A stretch of 64,000 bases of DNA from Gordionus sp. m RMFG-2023 (GCF_954871325.1 NC_088778.1:2203743-2267742), one strand, 5' to 3'. Shown: positions 1 through 13,039, numbered from the stretch's first letter. Notes: a model not told the origin generated them from the letters alone. Program-made: numbers and translations.

Positions 1-590
1 CTAGCACCTCTATTCTTCTCCCATCATAGCCAGTCAGATTCGTATCCGATTTATTCAAGACTTTGATTCCTATCTTTCTAGCAATATTAATCGGCAATAT
101 AGAAAATCGTGACCCGGTGTTGATCTGCATGTCTACCGGTATATCGTTAAGGTATATCGTAACTTTGTAATCATCATTTGCCTTGTCATCATCATCCATT
201 CTATTTACATCAAATCTGTTCTTGTATGAGTGATTATTGTTTTGATTATTGTTTTGATTATTATTGTATCTAGGTATGTATCTCGATTCGTTCTGATGTC
301 TATAATATCTATAATTATTTTCATTATATTTGTAATTATCATTATTATTATATCTATAGTTATCGTAGTTATAATTATTGTTAAATCTTGTAAAATTATT
401 ATACGGTCCTGATCCATTATACCCCCTATCATTATCATAAACTCTAGGATTATAATTGTTTCTATATCTTGGTTCATAATTATTTGTATGTCTCGAATCT
501 TCATAATTATCGTATCTCGGTTTCCACTGATATCTGTGTACGTGCGACTTCATCCCTTTATCGTGCTCATCGTATTTCATCATCCTTAAA
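1..590 (-). mobile_element. Ty3/gypsy LTR retrotransposon fossil, gag-protease part (runs off left edge)
   Basis: Read on the minus strand, this stretch encodes a long Asn/Tyr/Arg-rich linker (about 590 down to 190). A retropepsin-like segment follows near 160-80, with an active-site-like NTGS and a following hydrophobic ILP. That order (low-complexity end of gag, then aspartic protease) matches the neighbouring Ty3/gypsy copy at 1-4.6 kb, where the same linker and protease recur. It is a partial copy cut by the window edge. No LTR was identified. It is treated as a fossil, and its coding condition beyond the edge cannot be judged. Confidence 0.6.
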
Positions 591-1040
591 TTTTTTACTA
601 AATAATCTTCTAATTAATCTATTAATTTTGTTTTATCAATATTGTCTTATTTTAAATATTTCAACATATTTTATTATATTTTTATTCAATTTTATATTTT
701 AATCATCTCTTACGTTTTTTTTAGAATAATATTAAAATCATTTTCCATAATCCTCTTTCGTCTAGCTTCACCATGTTTCAGTATAATTTGTTGATAAACA
801 CACGGAAGGCAGGTATTAAAAAAAGTAGAAAAAGATTAAATTATTTTGTTAACTCTTTTTTGATTTTTAAATTTAATTTTATTATATCTCTCTATATACA
901 TTTTTTATAATATCGTATTTACATATAAACAAAATATCGTATTTACATATAAACAAAATACATATGTCATTTACAATTTCATTTTACTTTTTCTTATCAC
1001 CGACCTTTTAAAGTAAAAAATACAATATTCAATTTTAGAC
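590..1040. other. Spacer between the two Ty3/gypsy fossils
   Basis: AT-rich sequence with no recognisable gene. It contains a 24-bp direct tandem duplication at about 908-955 (unit beginning ATATCGTATTTACATATAAA). LTR or leader sequence of one of the flanking elements might lie here, but I could not match paired LTRs. Confidence 0.4.
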
Positions 1041-4000
1041 CTTTTAAACAAAAATTATAATATTCAATTTTAATTATATTGAACAAATAGTAACGCTTTA
1101 TCCATTCTAATTTCCTTTACTTCTATCGGTTTAAATAAGTCCCATTTAGTTTTAATATTACGATTAAACATTCTTTTAGAAGGTGCCACTCCTGTTGTAT
1201 TATTTGGTGTATTTCTGTAATTGAATAAAAATTTGTCGAGTGAAGTGTCTAAATCAATCTTAATATTTCTTTTCATATGTGCCTTAAACGCGGATGTTAG
1301 TATATGTCTTATGTCGTAAACATTGCAAAATTTTTCAAAATCTTTACTCGTGAAATTAGTACCAATATCCGTAACTAAAGTATCAGGTATACAAAATAGC
1401 GAAATAGTTATATAAATTTTTTTTAACGTAATCTCAGTTGTAATATTCTTAACAGGAACTATAATTGGAAATTTACTGTAGGCATCGACTATTTAACCAA
1501 TTTTTTGTGAAAAATGGACTCGCATAATCTATGTGCATCCTTTCAAATGGTTTAGTCGCCGAGACCCATGGATTTTGTATTTTCTTTATTTTCGTGATAA
1601 ATATTACAATCATCACAACTTTTAACTTCCATCTCTATGTCATTATTCATACCAGACCACCACATAAAATCTTTGGCTAAGGATTTGATTTTACCTGCTC
1701 CCAAATGACTTTCATGTAATGTCTGCAGTACATTTTTTTTAAAACTTGATGGAATAATAATTTTGTTGTTTTTGAAAAAACAATCTTTAATAAGGCTGAG
1801 TTCTAATTCCATATTTTCATATGTTTTATTTTTTATAGGCTCATTATTCCTTATGTCATTTATAACTTGAGATAATTCTAAATATTAGTAAGTTTCATAC
1901 ATATTTTATTAAAATTAATGGGTGTATCGGCAAAGTTATTTTCAATTTCAATATTTTCAATAACATCTCACTAATTTCTTGTGGTAATTTTGAAAGGCAT
2001 TCAGGAACAACATTGTATTTACCTGCTTTATACTTTATGTTGAAGTCGTAACCTCCAAAGATATATTACACTTTTGTAACCTTATGGACATGGTACTATT
2101 GTCCTTGGTAAATATATTGACTAGTGGTTTATGGTTCGTGATGATAGTAAATTTAGTCCCAATCAAATATTTATTAAATCTTTTAATTGCGAACATTATG
2201 GCAAGAGCCTCTTGGTATAATTTATTTCAGATTTTGCTAAGGTTCAAGACGCAAAAGCTATAGGTTTTTCTTTGCTATCTTTCTCTGTGCGAAATAATAC
2301 AGCCCTTAATCCAGATTGATGCATCAGTGGCAATCCCATAGGTAATTCCAGATTAAAATATGTCAATACTGGCTGGAGACTATTCAACTTCTTTAAATCA
2401 TTAACTTCTAGAATGTTCTAAGTTCCATTCCCATCTTTCTTTGTTGACCATTTTTTTTTATAACGGATCAGCAATATCATTATTCAAAAATTTCTATAAT
2501 AACCAGCTATACCCAGAAATGTTGATAATTCAGCAACTGATTTTGGCTCTGACATGTTAATTACTGCTTCAATTTTATCATGGTTAGCATGAATCCCCTG
2601 GTTGTCTATATCGTGACCTAGGAACTTAACTTTGTTTTTAAAAAATAAGCTTTTGGCGAAGTTAGGTACTAAACCGTGCTATAATATTCTCTCAAACACC
2701 TTTTTGATGTTGTTTAAATGTGCTTCATCATTACTTCCAGTTATTAATAAGTCATCAATATAAAATATAACATCTTTCATATCACCGAAAACCTGATCTA
2801 TGATTTGTTGGAATATAGCAGATGAAGTTTTTAACCCAAAAGGAAGTCTGGTAAATTGGTAATATCCTTATGTGTGGATATAGTCAAAAAATTTTTGCTA
2901 TTTTTATCCATCGGAACTTGTAGAAAAGCATTTTTGAATGATTTTGGTAAATTTTTTTCCTTCCGAAAGGTGGGCTATAAGATCCTTTATACGTGGAAAT
3001 GGGTATCTGAAGTCTTGCTGGGTTTAGAGTGTCTTTAAAATCAGCGCAAAGCCTGATGCTCCCATCATCTTTGTATACGGCAGTTATCGGACTCGCTCAT
3101 CGCCCATCTTTTACCGAATCATTAATTTTTTCATGTATCCATCTATTCAGTTCTTCGCCCACAAGATCAAACTTTGAATAAGTTGTACGTCTTGATGGTA
3201 TTATTTTAGGTTGGGCGTCTCATACTTTGTTAATTGGTTCGCTGATCAATTTGGATTCACAATCTTTAATTAGTTTATTGATTTTGTCTTTATAATGGGT
3301 GTCGATATTTCCTATGAATTTATTTAAAATATTTTTTAAAGGCATTGATCCAGATTCTTCCTAACAACGCGTTTCTTGACTCTACAACTACTGCTAGTAA
3401 ATATTTAGTGATTCCTTCATAATTTACTTTGACTTGAGTTGTCCCGATGACCTTAATCAAGTTTCCTTTGTACGCTGTAGGTCGCAATTTGGATTTCTTC
3501 ATCTCTCTTATGCCAATTTTTTTAGCCATATTATGAGGTATAATGGTATACTTTGATCCAGTGTCGACTTGCATAGTTGTAGTAACATTATTTAATTTCA
3601 AAGTGTAGTCATAAATACACTGTCATAACATATGTCTGTATTTTCAGCCAGGTTGTTGACATTAAAATCATTCTTATTATTGTCTTTGGCAGTGTCGACT
3701 TTATTTTCCCCAACTTCCTCAATGTTCATGTTACAATTATTGTTATCGTAGAAATTTTAATTATCATACTGGATTTGTTTTCTTTGATTAAAATCCTTCC
3801 ACTGATTACGATCGTCGTATTAGATTTGTTTTCTTTGATTATCATTATTATGCCACCTGTTGTTTCCTTCATAATTATTTGAATGGTTATTATAAGATAG
3901 GTAATTTTAGAATCTGTCTCCTCTGATTATAATTAAACCAGGCGTTGTTCCTACCATAGTTGTTGTTATAAAATTGATAATTATTATTATGAAAGTTTCT

Positions 4001-4600
4001 ATTGCTATTGTTATACCGATAATTGTAATTTTTATAGTTTCTATACTGATTATTTCAGTTATTACTATTATGATTGTTATTGTTTCTAACGTTACTAAAA
4101 TTCCTATTCCTGTTGTCGTTAACATTACTAAAATTGTTTACCATAATTCCTATTACTACTGTCAAAATTTTGTGTCGAATAATAATTAGGTCTATCATAG
4201 TTACTATTAATCTCATTCATATTAGTGTTATTTTGGATATCTAAATTCTTATCATTATTTCTATTATTGTCATTATTTTTATTAAATTTTTTATCCCTAC
4301 TAAAAACATAATTAACATTGTCATTTTCTGAGTTAATGTTAATACTATCTAATCTTTCTCCTATTTCAATCATTTCGTCTAATGTATAGTTAATATTTTT
4401 ATTTAATTTATTTTTTATATTGTCATTTAAACTAGATGTTCTCAATTTTTCTTTTATGCGATCATCATTAATAAAATTACATTGTCTACTCAACTTAGAA
4501 AGTCTAAAAAACCAATCCATGAAACATTCCTTAACGCCTTGTGATGCAAGATTAAATTTGTTAGTTAATATCCAAATATATTGACTAGGTTATAAGGTAT
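1040..4600 (-). mobile_element. Ty3/gypsy LTR retrotransposon fossil (gag-pol), broken
   Basis: On the minus strand the parts occur in gypsy order. A gag C-terminal segment (4520-4128) runs into an Asn-rich tail (to about 3700). A retropepsin with DTGS lies at 3601-3320. Reverse transcriptase follows at about 3250-2050, with a YIDD catalytic motif near 2750-2762 preceded by an LPFGLK-type segment near 2845. Integrase covers 1812-1552 (zinc-binding HHCC region) and 1276-1070 (a C-terminal part with FLFNYRNTP, typical of Ty3/gypsy). The protease-RT-integrase order excludes Ty1/copia. The coding part is broken in roughly ten places and no LTR pair was recognised, so it is an old, inactive copy. 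Confidence 0.85.
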
Positions 4601-5460
4601 TTTAATTTTTTAACTACAACTCTATAATCTTAGATAAATACCTTAGTACATAATGACTTGATTTTATTGCATGTTATCAGATAAATTTCTCATCAATGTT
4701 TTAATTTTTACTGAGTCGGATAAAATTGTTTGAGAAAAATAATCATCAAGTGTCCCCAAGTAAGTGTCAGTCAAACACCCCTCCAGTTTTGGGAACATAC
4801 TAATTTATCCATATTGCAAATTTTTATTGTAAAACTTTATTTAAATTAGCATAAAGTTAAATATTGTATAAAGTCATATGATTATGTATTCAATTTTTTT
4901 TTTGACTTTGTGTGTGTCCTTTATATCGAATAATTTTTATAATTTATTACATAATTCAAATTTTTTTATATTTTTATCGGCATATGCACAAAATATATGA
5001 GATTGTTTTATATATCATTGTGCGTGAGTAACCATACCGAGTGGTGCACCATGTTATATAACGATAATTCTGGATTAGGTACTAAAAATTCATTATATTA
5101 ATAAAACGTATTTTTTATTATATTATCTAACTAATAATAATACTAACTTACAATGAAGTATATATATATATATTACAATAACAATTTAAAAGTTACAGGC
5201 TAAAATTATCGTAACATATTAAATAGGTTATGTTCAAATAATAGCAATTAAAGTTATATAAAATATCAATACAAATTTAAATATATATAAATAAATCAAT
5301 CTCAATTAACAGAATGACTACACAATTTAACATAAAAAATGGCGACCTACACGACAGATCCTATATCACATAATCTAATAAATAGTTGAATTTTATACGA
5401 TTAAATACCTTTTAATAAAATAATTTTTATGCATAAGTTAATATTTGCATTTATATGATT
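4600..5460. other. Intergenic, nothing recognised
   Basis: AT-rich sequence with short AT microsatellites (for example around 5158-5172). I see no ORF, RNA gene or element termini here. The first part may still include the 5' end of the neighbouring Ty3/gypsy fossil. Confidence 0.4.
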
Positions 5461-5461
5461 A

Positions 5462-6514
5462 TTAGCTGGTAGATCATCAAGATTGACAAAGAATTAGAAT
5501 TTTCTCCTTAATTTGATGATGGATGAATCAAATCCTCTATTGGTGGAAAAATGAAAAAATTAGCCTATATGAGGTGTGAAATCAGAAATTTACCTATATT
5601 TTGATGAAAGTTCAAAATTTATTACTTTCAATAAACAAATAATTGGCAAATGTGTGAATACTCATTTTTCCTTATTTTTATTATATTTATAATTCTGGGG
5701 AGTCGTTAAAATTAAAAACCATGCTTTATGAATTATCACTTTTATGAAATATCATAGCTCGGTAAATCAATGGAATTGTTATCATGGAAGCAGATTTTGG
5801 TTCTGAACTTATTAAGAATGTGTATTATACTGGCTTCAAAGAAATAGTGAGAAAGATGAAAACCATGGCGTCCAGATGTAAAAAATTTGTTAAAAGAATT
5901 AAAAAATTCAATTATTTCTTCTATTATAATAAAATTCATATAACTCACAAATAATATTTATTTTTTATTCCATATTTTTCAGAATATATTTGACCTTTTC
6001 TCTAATTTTTTTTAGAAATCTTGGTAAGAATGAACATGGATAATCTATTCCTCTCATTTGACTATATTGATTAAAGAAAAGATTCTTTCAATATGTTCTA
6101 GCGAGAATATATTAATTATATACACAATTAAATAAAAATTTATTGAAGAATTTTGTTGGGGGCATAGTTAAATCGAAAATAAGATATGCAAAACTCATCT
6201 AGCAAGAATGTATTTTTTTAAATTATAAATTACAAATAGTTATAAATTAAAACTTAGTTTAAAAGATTTTTTTATCGAGCACAAAAATTAGAATTATTTA
6301 AATATATACTTCATTAACATATTTTATCAAAAATAGAGGAAAATTTTAGAATAACCACTCATCTAAATAAATTTAAATTTTTGAATCACATCTCGTTAAG
6401 AGAGGAAAATTTCTAATTCATTCATAATTAAAATAGAAGTAAAATTTATTTTTCATCCATCATTGAATAAAGGAGCAAATTCTGATTCCCCGTCAATTTT
6501 GTGAAGGGCTATCA
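5462..6514. mobile_element. Non-autonomous DNA element with long inverted terminal repeats
   Basis: The left end (GCTGGTAGATCATCAAGATT, then an AGAATTTTCTCC / ATGATGGATGAA block) matches the reverse complement of the right end (GGCTGATAGCCCTTC, then AGAATTTGCTCC / ATGATGGATGAA). Similarity continues inward for about 200 bases, including an ATTTTCCTCT-type block. The interior contains a plus-strand coding-like stretch at about 5770-5950 with no recognised homology. A clear target-site duplication was not found, so superfamily (hAT, Mutator or foldback) is undecided. It lies just downstream of receptor gene A. Confidence 0.45.
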
Positions 6515-6623
6515 GCCAGTATTATAATAATAGGACAGTTTATTGTCTAAATTGATTTATTTTAAAATTAAAATGAATGTAATATTATATATATCTAGGT
6601 TATAGTTTCTTTAAAATTAAGGT

Positions 6624-9600
6624 TCATCTCTGATTATGCATAATTAAAGCTCGCCAATTTAAATTAAAAAGGATTTCAAAGTAAAACAATGTTGTGGCGA
6701 ATAAGAGGCTAAATAAATTGTATATTACATCTATTACTACTATAACCGTTGTATTTAAAATCAAAATGCGATTCCAAAATATGTTAATTAATATGATCGG
6801 CACCAGGAATACTACATTTTGAAAAATTAGGAAACTGAAGGTGGTTAGATTTATTCCGTAACTGTTGGACACCTCATCTATTGGCGGAGATAACTGATCA
6901 AAGATACTGGCGTTTCCACGTGTCGTTCTTTTATTCTCCTCTTGAGTTGGGAATGAGAAATTGGTGCTATTAATGATTGTTTTTTGAGTAGGAGATGATT
7001 TGCCGATGTAAGGTACTATAATTAATAATTATAGGTAATAGACTATTTAGATGATAATATAAATAGTAGCGTAAATTTGGGTTTATTAAACAAATTATTA
7101 AATACAATAAAATACAAATACCAGGTTAATTTTATGATTTCTATCTACTTCTTTGCATAAAATTTTTTCAAAAAAAAGAAACATGCATAGTTAATGTATT
7201 ATTCAAATACCATTTTGAATATTAAAATGGATTTCCTATTTCCGGTTATTTTGAATCAAGAAAAATATTTTTAAAGTGAAAATATGAGCAAATTTTTATT
7301 TATTTATTTTAAGTAATCCAATATAAGAGTATCTTAGAAAGTAGTATACTGGCTTTAAGTTTTCCATGTAATTTGAGTATAATTATTCTACAGTTTACAG
7401 ATTCAATTTCTATTTTTTATTAACTCTTATTAAAATAATATATTTTTGATATCTATATATATATATCCTTATTTTTAACTAAACAACCATTTTATTTAAA
7501 AAATGAAACTTTCTTTATTAGATAATATAATAAAAATATTATACCTGAAATCGTAGTTAAAGTTGGAGGCTCAATTTTAATGTCGATTAAATTGTTATTA
7601 TTCATTTCAATGTCTTTTTGCAGTGGTTCCCTATTTTTTGATGAGTGTAAAAACCTTATTAAGGAATGAATACTAGATTCATTAATTGGTCTCATATTAT
7701 GAGTCTGATAATTATTTGCGAATTGCATTGGTATGTTGCTAATCTTATATTTTGATTTTATCTTTTTGCTCATCATGTGAATGTACGCGTAACACATAGC
7801 CGACAAAGGTATAAACTTTGTAATCACTTCTCTAATAATTTGATATATGATCCACATTGTAGAGGACTTTGCCTCAAATACATTATAAACTGCTAAAAAA
7901 AAGGTAGTCAACGGTAAGTCTTCTATTGAGTCTTTTTTAAACCAAAGATCACCTATTTCAGAGTAATTCTCTTTTGTGAATGTCGTTCTGACCTCTATGC
8001 TGTTATTTTTAAAGTCCGGAACGCCACAAAGTTTTCCTTTCAATATCTTGTACCGAAAGACTACAGGGGTAAACATAATTATAGAATATATTATAATGAT
8101 TATTATGGTGGATTTAAGGTAATTTGGTTTGAAGAATTTGAGATATTCTCTATGTTCAGCCATAGAGTAACTATACCAGCAAATCAATACCGATAGCGAA
8201 AAAGTGATATTTATGAGCGACTGTGTCAAAGGTTGGTAATAATTTGATCTGTAGTTATTCCACCTGTATCCCAACCATATCTGCTTACGGAGAGAGGAAT
8301 GGCTTCCGTTTTCCCAAAAATAATTTAGCAAAGGATCTGAGGTGAGGACCATCATTATACACAGATTAAAGGCAAAATAAAAGGCATATAAAATATTGAT
8401 CCCTATCATATCAGTAAAATTAGATGACATATTGTCAGAATGAGTGGTGTGTGAAAAGCAAAAAAGAATATTGAACATAATACGTCTAAATCGATTCGTT
8501 ATTGAATGATCAATACTAGGGTTTGAATCGAAAGGTACCACTGTTCTATTCTGCATCATCTTGTGAATCCTTAATTGTAAAGATATTAGAATAATCTAGC
8601 ATTGAATATTTGTTTAGTTTAGTTGTATTAATACAAAATTTTTACCTGTTGAGCAAGATAACTATTTTTATTATAAATAACTTTGCCTTACAATTATAGG
8701 ATTCAAATAAATTATGCTAGATTTTCGAGGACAACTACCTTATTAAATATACCAGAATTCTTATTCGATAAAATATATTAAATATTACAATATCTTATAG
8801 TTTTATAATATATTAACAACATTATCATGATGAATTCGACATTAAATATCACCATAAAAAAATTTAATTCTCTCATCATTATATCTTAACTTAAAATAAT
8901 ATCCTAGGATCCCAGAAAGGTTCTGCAATACTTTCTTTATTAAAATCGTAAATTTAGTGAAATTGATTCTATATAATTGTGAATACTTCTGAGTATAATT
9001 AAGCCAGAAATATTTTAACAATATTAAATTATTAAACTTATAATACTTTCTACGCCAAAAATCTGATTATAAACATGGAAGTGACCATGTGATCCAATTG
9101 GATTTTTTAAAATAGAAATAACTGGTGAAGGATACTGTGGTTATCCTGCAGGTGGGGAGACAAACGTTAATAACCTTTTCATCTATAAGGCTAATTGTTT
9201 CAAATTTGGTCGAAAGATGTATTTCTCTATACATACTATCTACCATATTAGTAACGGGAGTTCCATATTCATGTAATATTCAAAAACAATTTTTGGCTAT
9301 TTAAACAACTTTTATCTAAGTATTTTTTGCCTTGAGAATGAAAAATATACTTCTTCATAATTTATTGAATTTACATGCCATATAACCTAATACATGGTGG
9401 ATTGTCTTTAATCCGAAGTTCTAACTCATCTCGAATGTGTACTATAGCTATTTAAGCTAAGTCACTACCTGGGGGCTAAACGTCATGGAATATAATTGAA
9501 AATAATAAAAAAGAAATAAAAAACATATAAAATAAGGTTTGGAATTATGTTGTGAGGCAAAAGATATAATCACAGTAAAAAAAAGGGAGAAAAATCGAAT

Positions 9601-10812
9601 ATCTCGAAAGGGAACATTCAAGTTGCAGTCGGAAGTAGGAATGATCCATTTTCTAGGTGCCAATATTGTGAAGAATGTAAATAAAATGTATTAATTATAA
9701 CAATAAAAATTTTAAAAAAAATATTGTGCTTCGTGTGTTAAATTCGATATTCGCAAATCTTAACCCTGAAGGGTCTTCCATCCATCCCAAGGTCATCATT
9801 GGTAACCAATAAAAAGAAGGAACCCGGAGCGTATATAAACCGTTATAAATATATGAACAATAACCGTAACCGAACCGATATAATTATAAAAAAAGGTTAA
9901 ACCGGTTTAAACCGGTTCAGTTTTTATATTTTAGCAATGCACGTAATTTAATCATCCAGAATTATATAAACTTGCTCTTATAGTACTGGCGGTTCCCGCA
10001 AAACAAGTTTCTTTGGAAAGGGCCTTTACGGGGCTAAAATATGTGTCATCGTCACAACGAAATCTTATATTAGAAAAAATATTACTTATACGTTCAAATA
10101 ATATATTTAAAAATGAGTTATTTTGAATTTTATATAATTTTTTTAATATATAATTCATAGATTCTTATAATAAAAATAAATTAAACGATGGCGTTGCTTC
10201 AATAAAAAAAAATTTCTAACCCTAATGAACCTTTATAAATCTTTATAATTAGCTGAACCGAACCGAACTTTTAAAAATTTTTTCTTAAGAACCGTAACCA
10301 AAACGAAAACCGTAACTGAACCGTTATAAGTAATGGTTCTGGTCCCTGGTAAAAAGCATATTACTTAACCCTAAGTAGCGCTTACAGGATAAAAGGTAGA
10401 ACCTATTTAAAGACGAGTATCAAATGTACGATAAAAATATCTCATTTTTTCACCATTATTGACCATTACATTAAATTAAAAATTTATTAAAATACTACAT
10501 GTTATTTAAATCACAAAACCTATTTAAATATATATATATAGTTATATTATATTATGCAATTGTGATCTTTAATAAAAATAAATGATAAATTTTTTTTTTT
10601 GGTATATATGTTCCTTAATTATTTTTTTTTTAATATCTAGGAAACTTTTACTTGCATAATAGATATACAAAAGCGATCGAATTTCCAATATATCCTAGAA
10701 TTAGTATTGCTGGGTATATCCTAAGAAAAATAAGATTTTCCAGGGTAGAAATACTCATCAGTGATTCAATATGATAGCAACCTCTATCAGTTATATCTAC
10801 AATAATATTCAT
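6624..10812 (-). CDS. Rhodopsin-type GPCR, copy A (three exons, intact)
   Basis: Predicted seven-transmembrane receptor of 525 residues. Exon 1 is 10812-10652 (ATG at 10812), exon 2 is 8569-7545 and exon 3 is 7015-6624 with the stop. The joins keep frame: TGC AA|G ATT across intron 1 and TCA G|TA CCT across intron 2, with GT donors and AG acceptors. TM1 ends exon 1 and has the GPCR signature GYIGNS. Exon 2 holds TM2 to TM5, with HREYLKFFKP at the DRY position and FIP in TM5. Exon 3 holds TM6 (FLVP) and TM7 (TTLFY in place of NPxxY). The TM1-TM2 loop is about 50 residues, far longer than usual. A polyadenylation signal AATAAA lies about 60 bases past the stop (6561-6556). Intron 1 contains a hAT fragment. 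No ligand can be assigned. The GPCR call is from motifs and topology; the subfamily is unknown. Confidence 0.82.
9820..10352 (+). mobile_element. hAT transposon remnant with transposase dimerisation domain
   Basis: Plus-strand 9971-10135 encodes LALIVLAVPAKQVSLERAF followed by LKYVSSSQRN and ILLIRSN. That is the C-terminal dimerisation region of hAT transposases (consensus with VPA, S.ERAFS and a trailing LR..L), ending in a stop. It is flanked on both sides by short AACCG/CCGTTATA repeats in inverted orientation, like hAT subterminal repeats. The right end closes with GGTTCTGGTCCCTGG; the left terminus is not clear. It sits in intron 1 of receptor A. Only the C-terminus of the transposase survives. 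Confidence 0.75.
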
Positions 10813-11300
10813 TAAAGAATATATTTGAATAGCTAAATTAATGTTTAAAATGGAGTTTTTTTTATTGGTTTAGTTATTTTTAAAGCTAGTTGTTGCTTTC
10901 ATTTAAATCAAATTTTTTTATCCAATTACGCTTCTAGTTATATAAACATTATAAAAATTTTATTGCAAGTCATTTATATAAGCCAAAGATTTAATTAACC
11001 CCCAGCCCCATACCACCTACTTTTCTGTCAATTTCTATTTTTAATAATTTAAATTAATTTTCCGATAATAAATCTGATAATTAAATTTTTCAGCTCGTGA
11101 TTAGGCTTTATTAAATACTTTTTTTTTTTAGCTATAATGAATTGATAAATAACTCATTATATGATTTTATTCCAATTTTTTGATTGATATTTATACAAAT
11201 CATTTTAAATTAATTATGGTATTTGTTGAAAACCGATATAAAAAAAAATAAAAAAATTTATGAAAAACAAAGAACTAAATATAAATCGATATATATATAT
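10813..11300. other. 5' flank of receptor A
   Basis: AT-rich sequence containing a C-rich patch (near 10998-11025) that resembles the patch upstream of copy B (near 18545-18575). The two 5' flanks therefore share ancestry. No promoter element could be fixed with confidence. Confidence 0.4.
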
Positions 11301-11304
11301 ATAC

Positions 11305-11502
11305 CTAGTGTTGTTAAACGGCTTGTTTTGAGCAGATTTTTAAAAACGGCTAATTCAATATTTCACCCATTAAAATATTACGCAAGCATGCAGATTTTGC
11401 TCACAAATGGAACAGAGGTCTAGACATATATTATCGAAATCTCGAGACATAGGCAATTTTTTTCTGGCTTAAAATATTGTGTTAGCGCTGTTTAACAACC
11501 CT
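11305..11502. mobile_element. MITE family 1, copy 1
   Basis: It begins AGTGTTGTTAAACGGCT and ends with GCTGTTTAACAACCCT, an inverted match, and has a second inner palindromic pair (TTTTTAAAAACGGCTAA / TTAGC). The same element recurs at 37477-37688 and 40508-40725, sharing the internal GGTCTAGACATATATTA block with the 37.5-kb copy. It has no coding capacity. The superfamily is not determined. Confidence 0.65.
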
Positions 11503-11749
11503 ATATATATATACCCATCTACTCATTCAATAATGTAGTTAAAGTTTGGCAGGCATATATAATCATATTATATAACCCATTTATAAAGAGAGATAAAATT
11601 TCAGAATATAGCCATATCTCCAGATGGGCTACATGAAAATTTGTCATTTTTTTATAGCAATATTTTTAGCCAAGTTTTAATATTCATGTCATGAGCTTAC
11701 TGAAATATTAATGCCAATTTTGGAACAGATTCCTATTAAATTCAGAGTT

Positions 11750-12100
11750 GGATAGCAATGATCGGAATGATAAAAATTTGCCAATCTTATCTTAGGTTAT
11801 TTTTTTTATATTTTGTTTAGTATCCATTATAATATATTATTTAAAATTATTAACCATATTTTGATATTTTCAAAATGGATTTTGAGCGCAAGAAGCCTTT
11901 CGGAAATAATATTTAATAAAACTATTTTTTTTATCCATTGATTGAAATAAATAATTTAGGAAAAATTATTAAAGATAAAAAATGAATTATACTTTATGCA
12001 TTAAACTCAATTTAAACAATAATTCTGTGTACAAGAGGCAAAATAAATCGTTGACCATATGTATCTTTACGACGGTCGACCCCTCGGAAACATATGTTTG
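11750..12100 (-). pseudogene. GPCR relic A' (3' end of exon 3 and 3' flank)
   Basis: On the plus strand, 12029-12052 shares a 21-base exact run (ACAAGAGGCAAAATAAATCGT) with exon 3 of copy E, written here only by its ends: it starts ACAAGAGG and stops AAATCGT. Similarity continues through the TATCTTTAC.ACGG block that encodes the start of TM7. Read on the minus strand in the receptor frame it gives STVVKIHMVNDLFCLLY. The adjoining 11750-12010 resembles the 3' flanks of copies C and D (ATGATAAAAATTTGC..., then ATTTAATAAAA). The remaining exons are absent; a LINE relic lies immediately upstream. So a further receptor copy once stood between A and B. Confidence 0.65.
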
Positions 12101-12339
12101 CAAAAGTAATGCCAATTTTGATAATCACATCATCAGCTGTGAGGTTGCATTTTAAATACTTGTGAACGTTACTCTTATTATAATAAACGATTATGGTCCA
12201 GCTCAAGGAATTTATTTTTAATCACATGACCTTTCACATTTGACAAGTTAACCATAATTTTTTTATATATCTTAACACTAACCCATACTCAAAGCATTAA
12301 TTAGACCTAATCTCATATCTCTCTAACCTTTTAACTTTA

Positions 12340-13035
12340 ATTATATTTCATTCAAAAAAAATTCTTTGAGTTGCAGTTCACCTTGAGTTGGGTTATATCT
12401 TTAAAAACTGAAAGTACGCTTCAACAAAGTCTCTTTTTAAGATACATAGTTAATTTAAAAATAAAATTTAAGCCATTTTAATATTCCTCATATCCGAGTA
12501 AGGGCAGGTTTATAGGTTTCTCTTCCATAAAGGTGCATAGGTTTGTAATCGTCCATAGTATGTTGTTTAACATTCCCTTAACCAATTCAGTTTTTATTAA
12601 TTCTCATCATGACTCCAATCATTTATATTAGAAATTCTTACTCTCAATTCCTTTCTTGTTTTTCCTCTTTCTCAGAGATACCCCACACATCCATCTTGTC
12701 TACCCATTTCTCTGCAACTAACACACCTACTCCAGTTATACCATAGAAAATAATTTTCTATTTGTTTTTCCAGCTATTCTTGCACCATTGCCTTTATATC
12801 TGCATTTTTATAAGATACCTTAACTCACCTCATGTGCAGCGCATCTACCTTTACCTCTCTTCCCGTCATTCCCCTGCATTCCATATCGTACCCTATCACT
12901 ACCAGACCCTTTTGACCGCAAAGTGTCAGTTTCAAATTATGGTTTTACCGGGTCCCCAACTTTCTTTCTTTTCGCTAAAGACGAATGAGACAACCAAGGG
13001 GATACTTTGTAACCTGCTGACCATATTTGTAATAT
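12340..13035 (-). mobile_element. LINE relic, endonuclease region
   Basis: Minus-strand translation in shifting frames gives GNGARIAGKTNRKLFSM and then VGVLVAEKWVDKMDVWGISE. These match the stretch of non-LTR retrotransposon apurinic endonucleases that reads W(K)G.GAR...RKYK.FW then GVGVLVAEKW(V/I)DKV.DV.RVSDR. A weak VSAYAP-like segment (TYAPL) follows downstream near 12545. Stops and frame changes interrupt it, so it is a decayed 5'-to-middle portion of ORF2. The plus-strand open frame over 12762-13037 is the antisense shadow of this relic. Confidence 0.65.
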
Positions 13036-13039
13036 GAAT

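Noticed and set aside
205-504. 99-codon minus-strand open frame rich in Ile
   Set aside because: It is an off-frame shadow of the Asn-rich gag linker of the Ty3/gypsy fossil.
3907-4189. Two Ile/Val-rich open frames on opposite strands
   Set aside because: Both are frame shadows of the Asn-rich tail of the gypsy gag, as for the left copy.
12762-13037. 91-codon plus-strand open frame
   Set aside because: Its antisense strand matches a LINE endonuclease relic; the plus frame has no recognisable domain.
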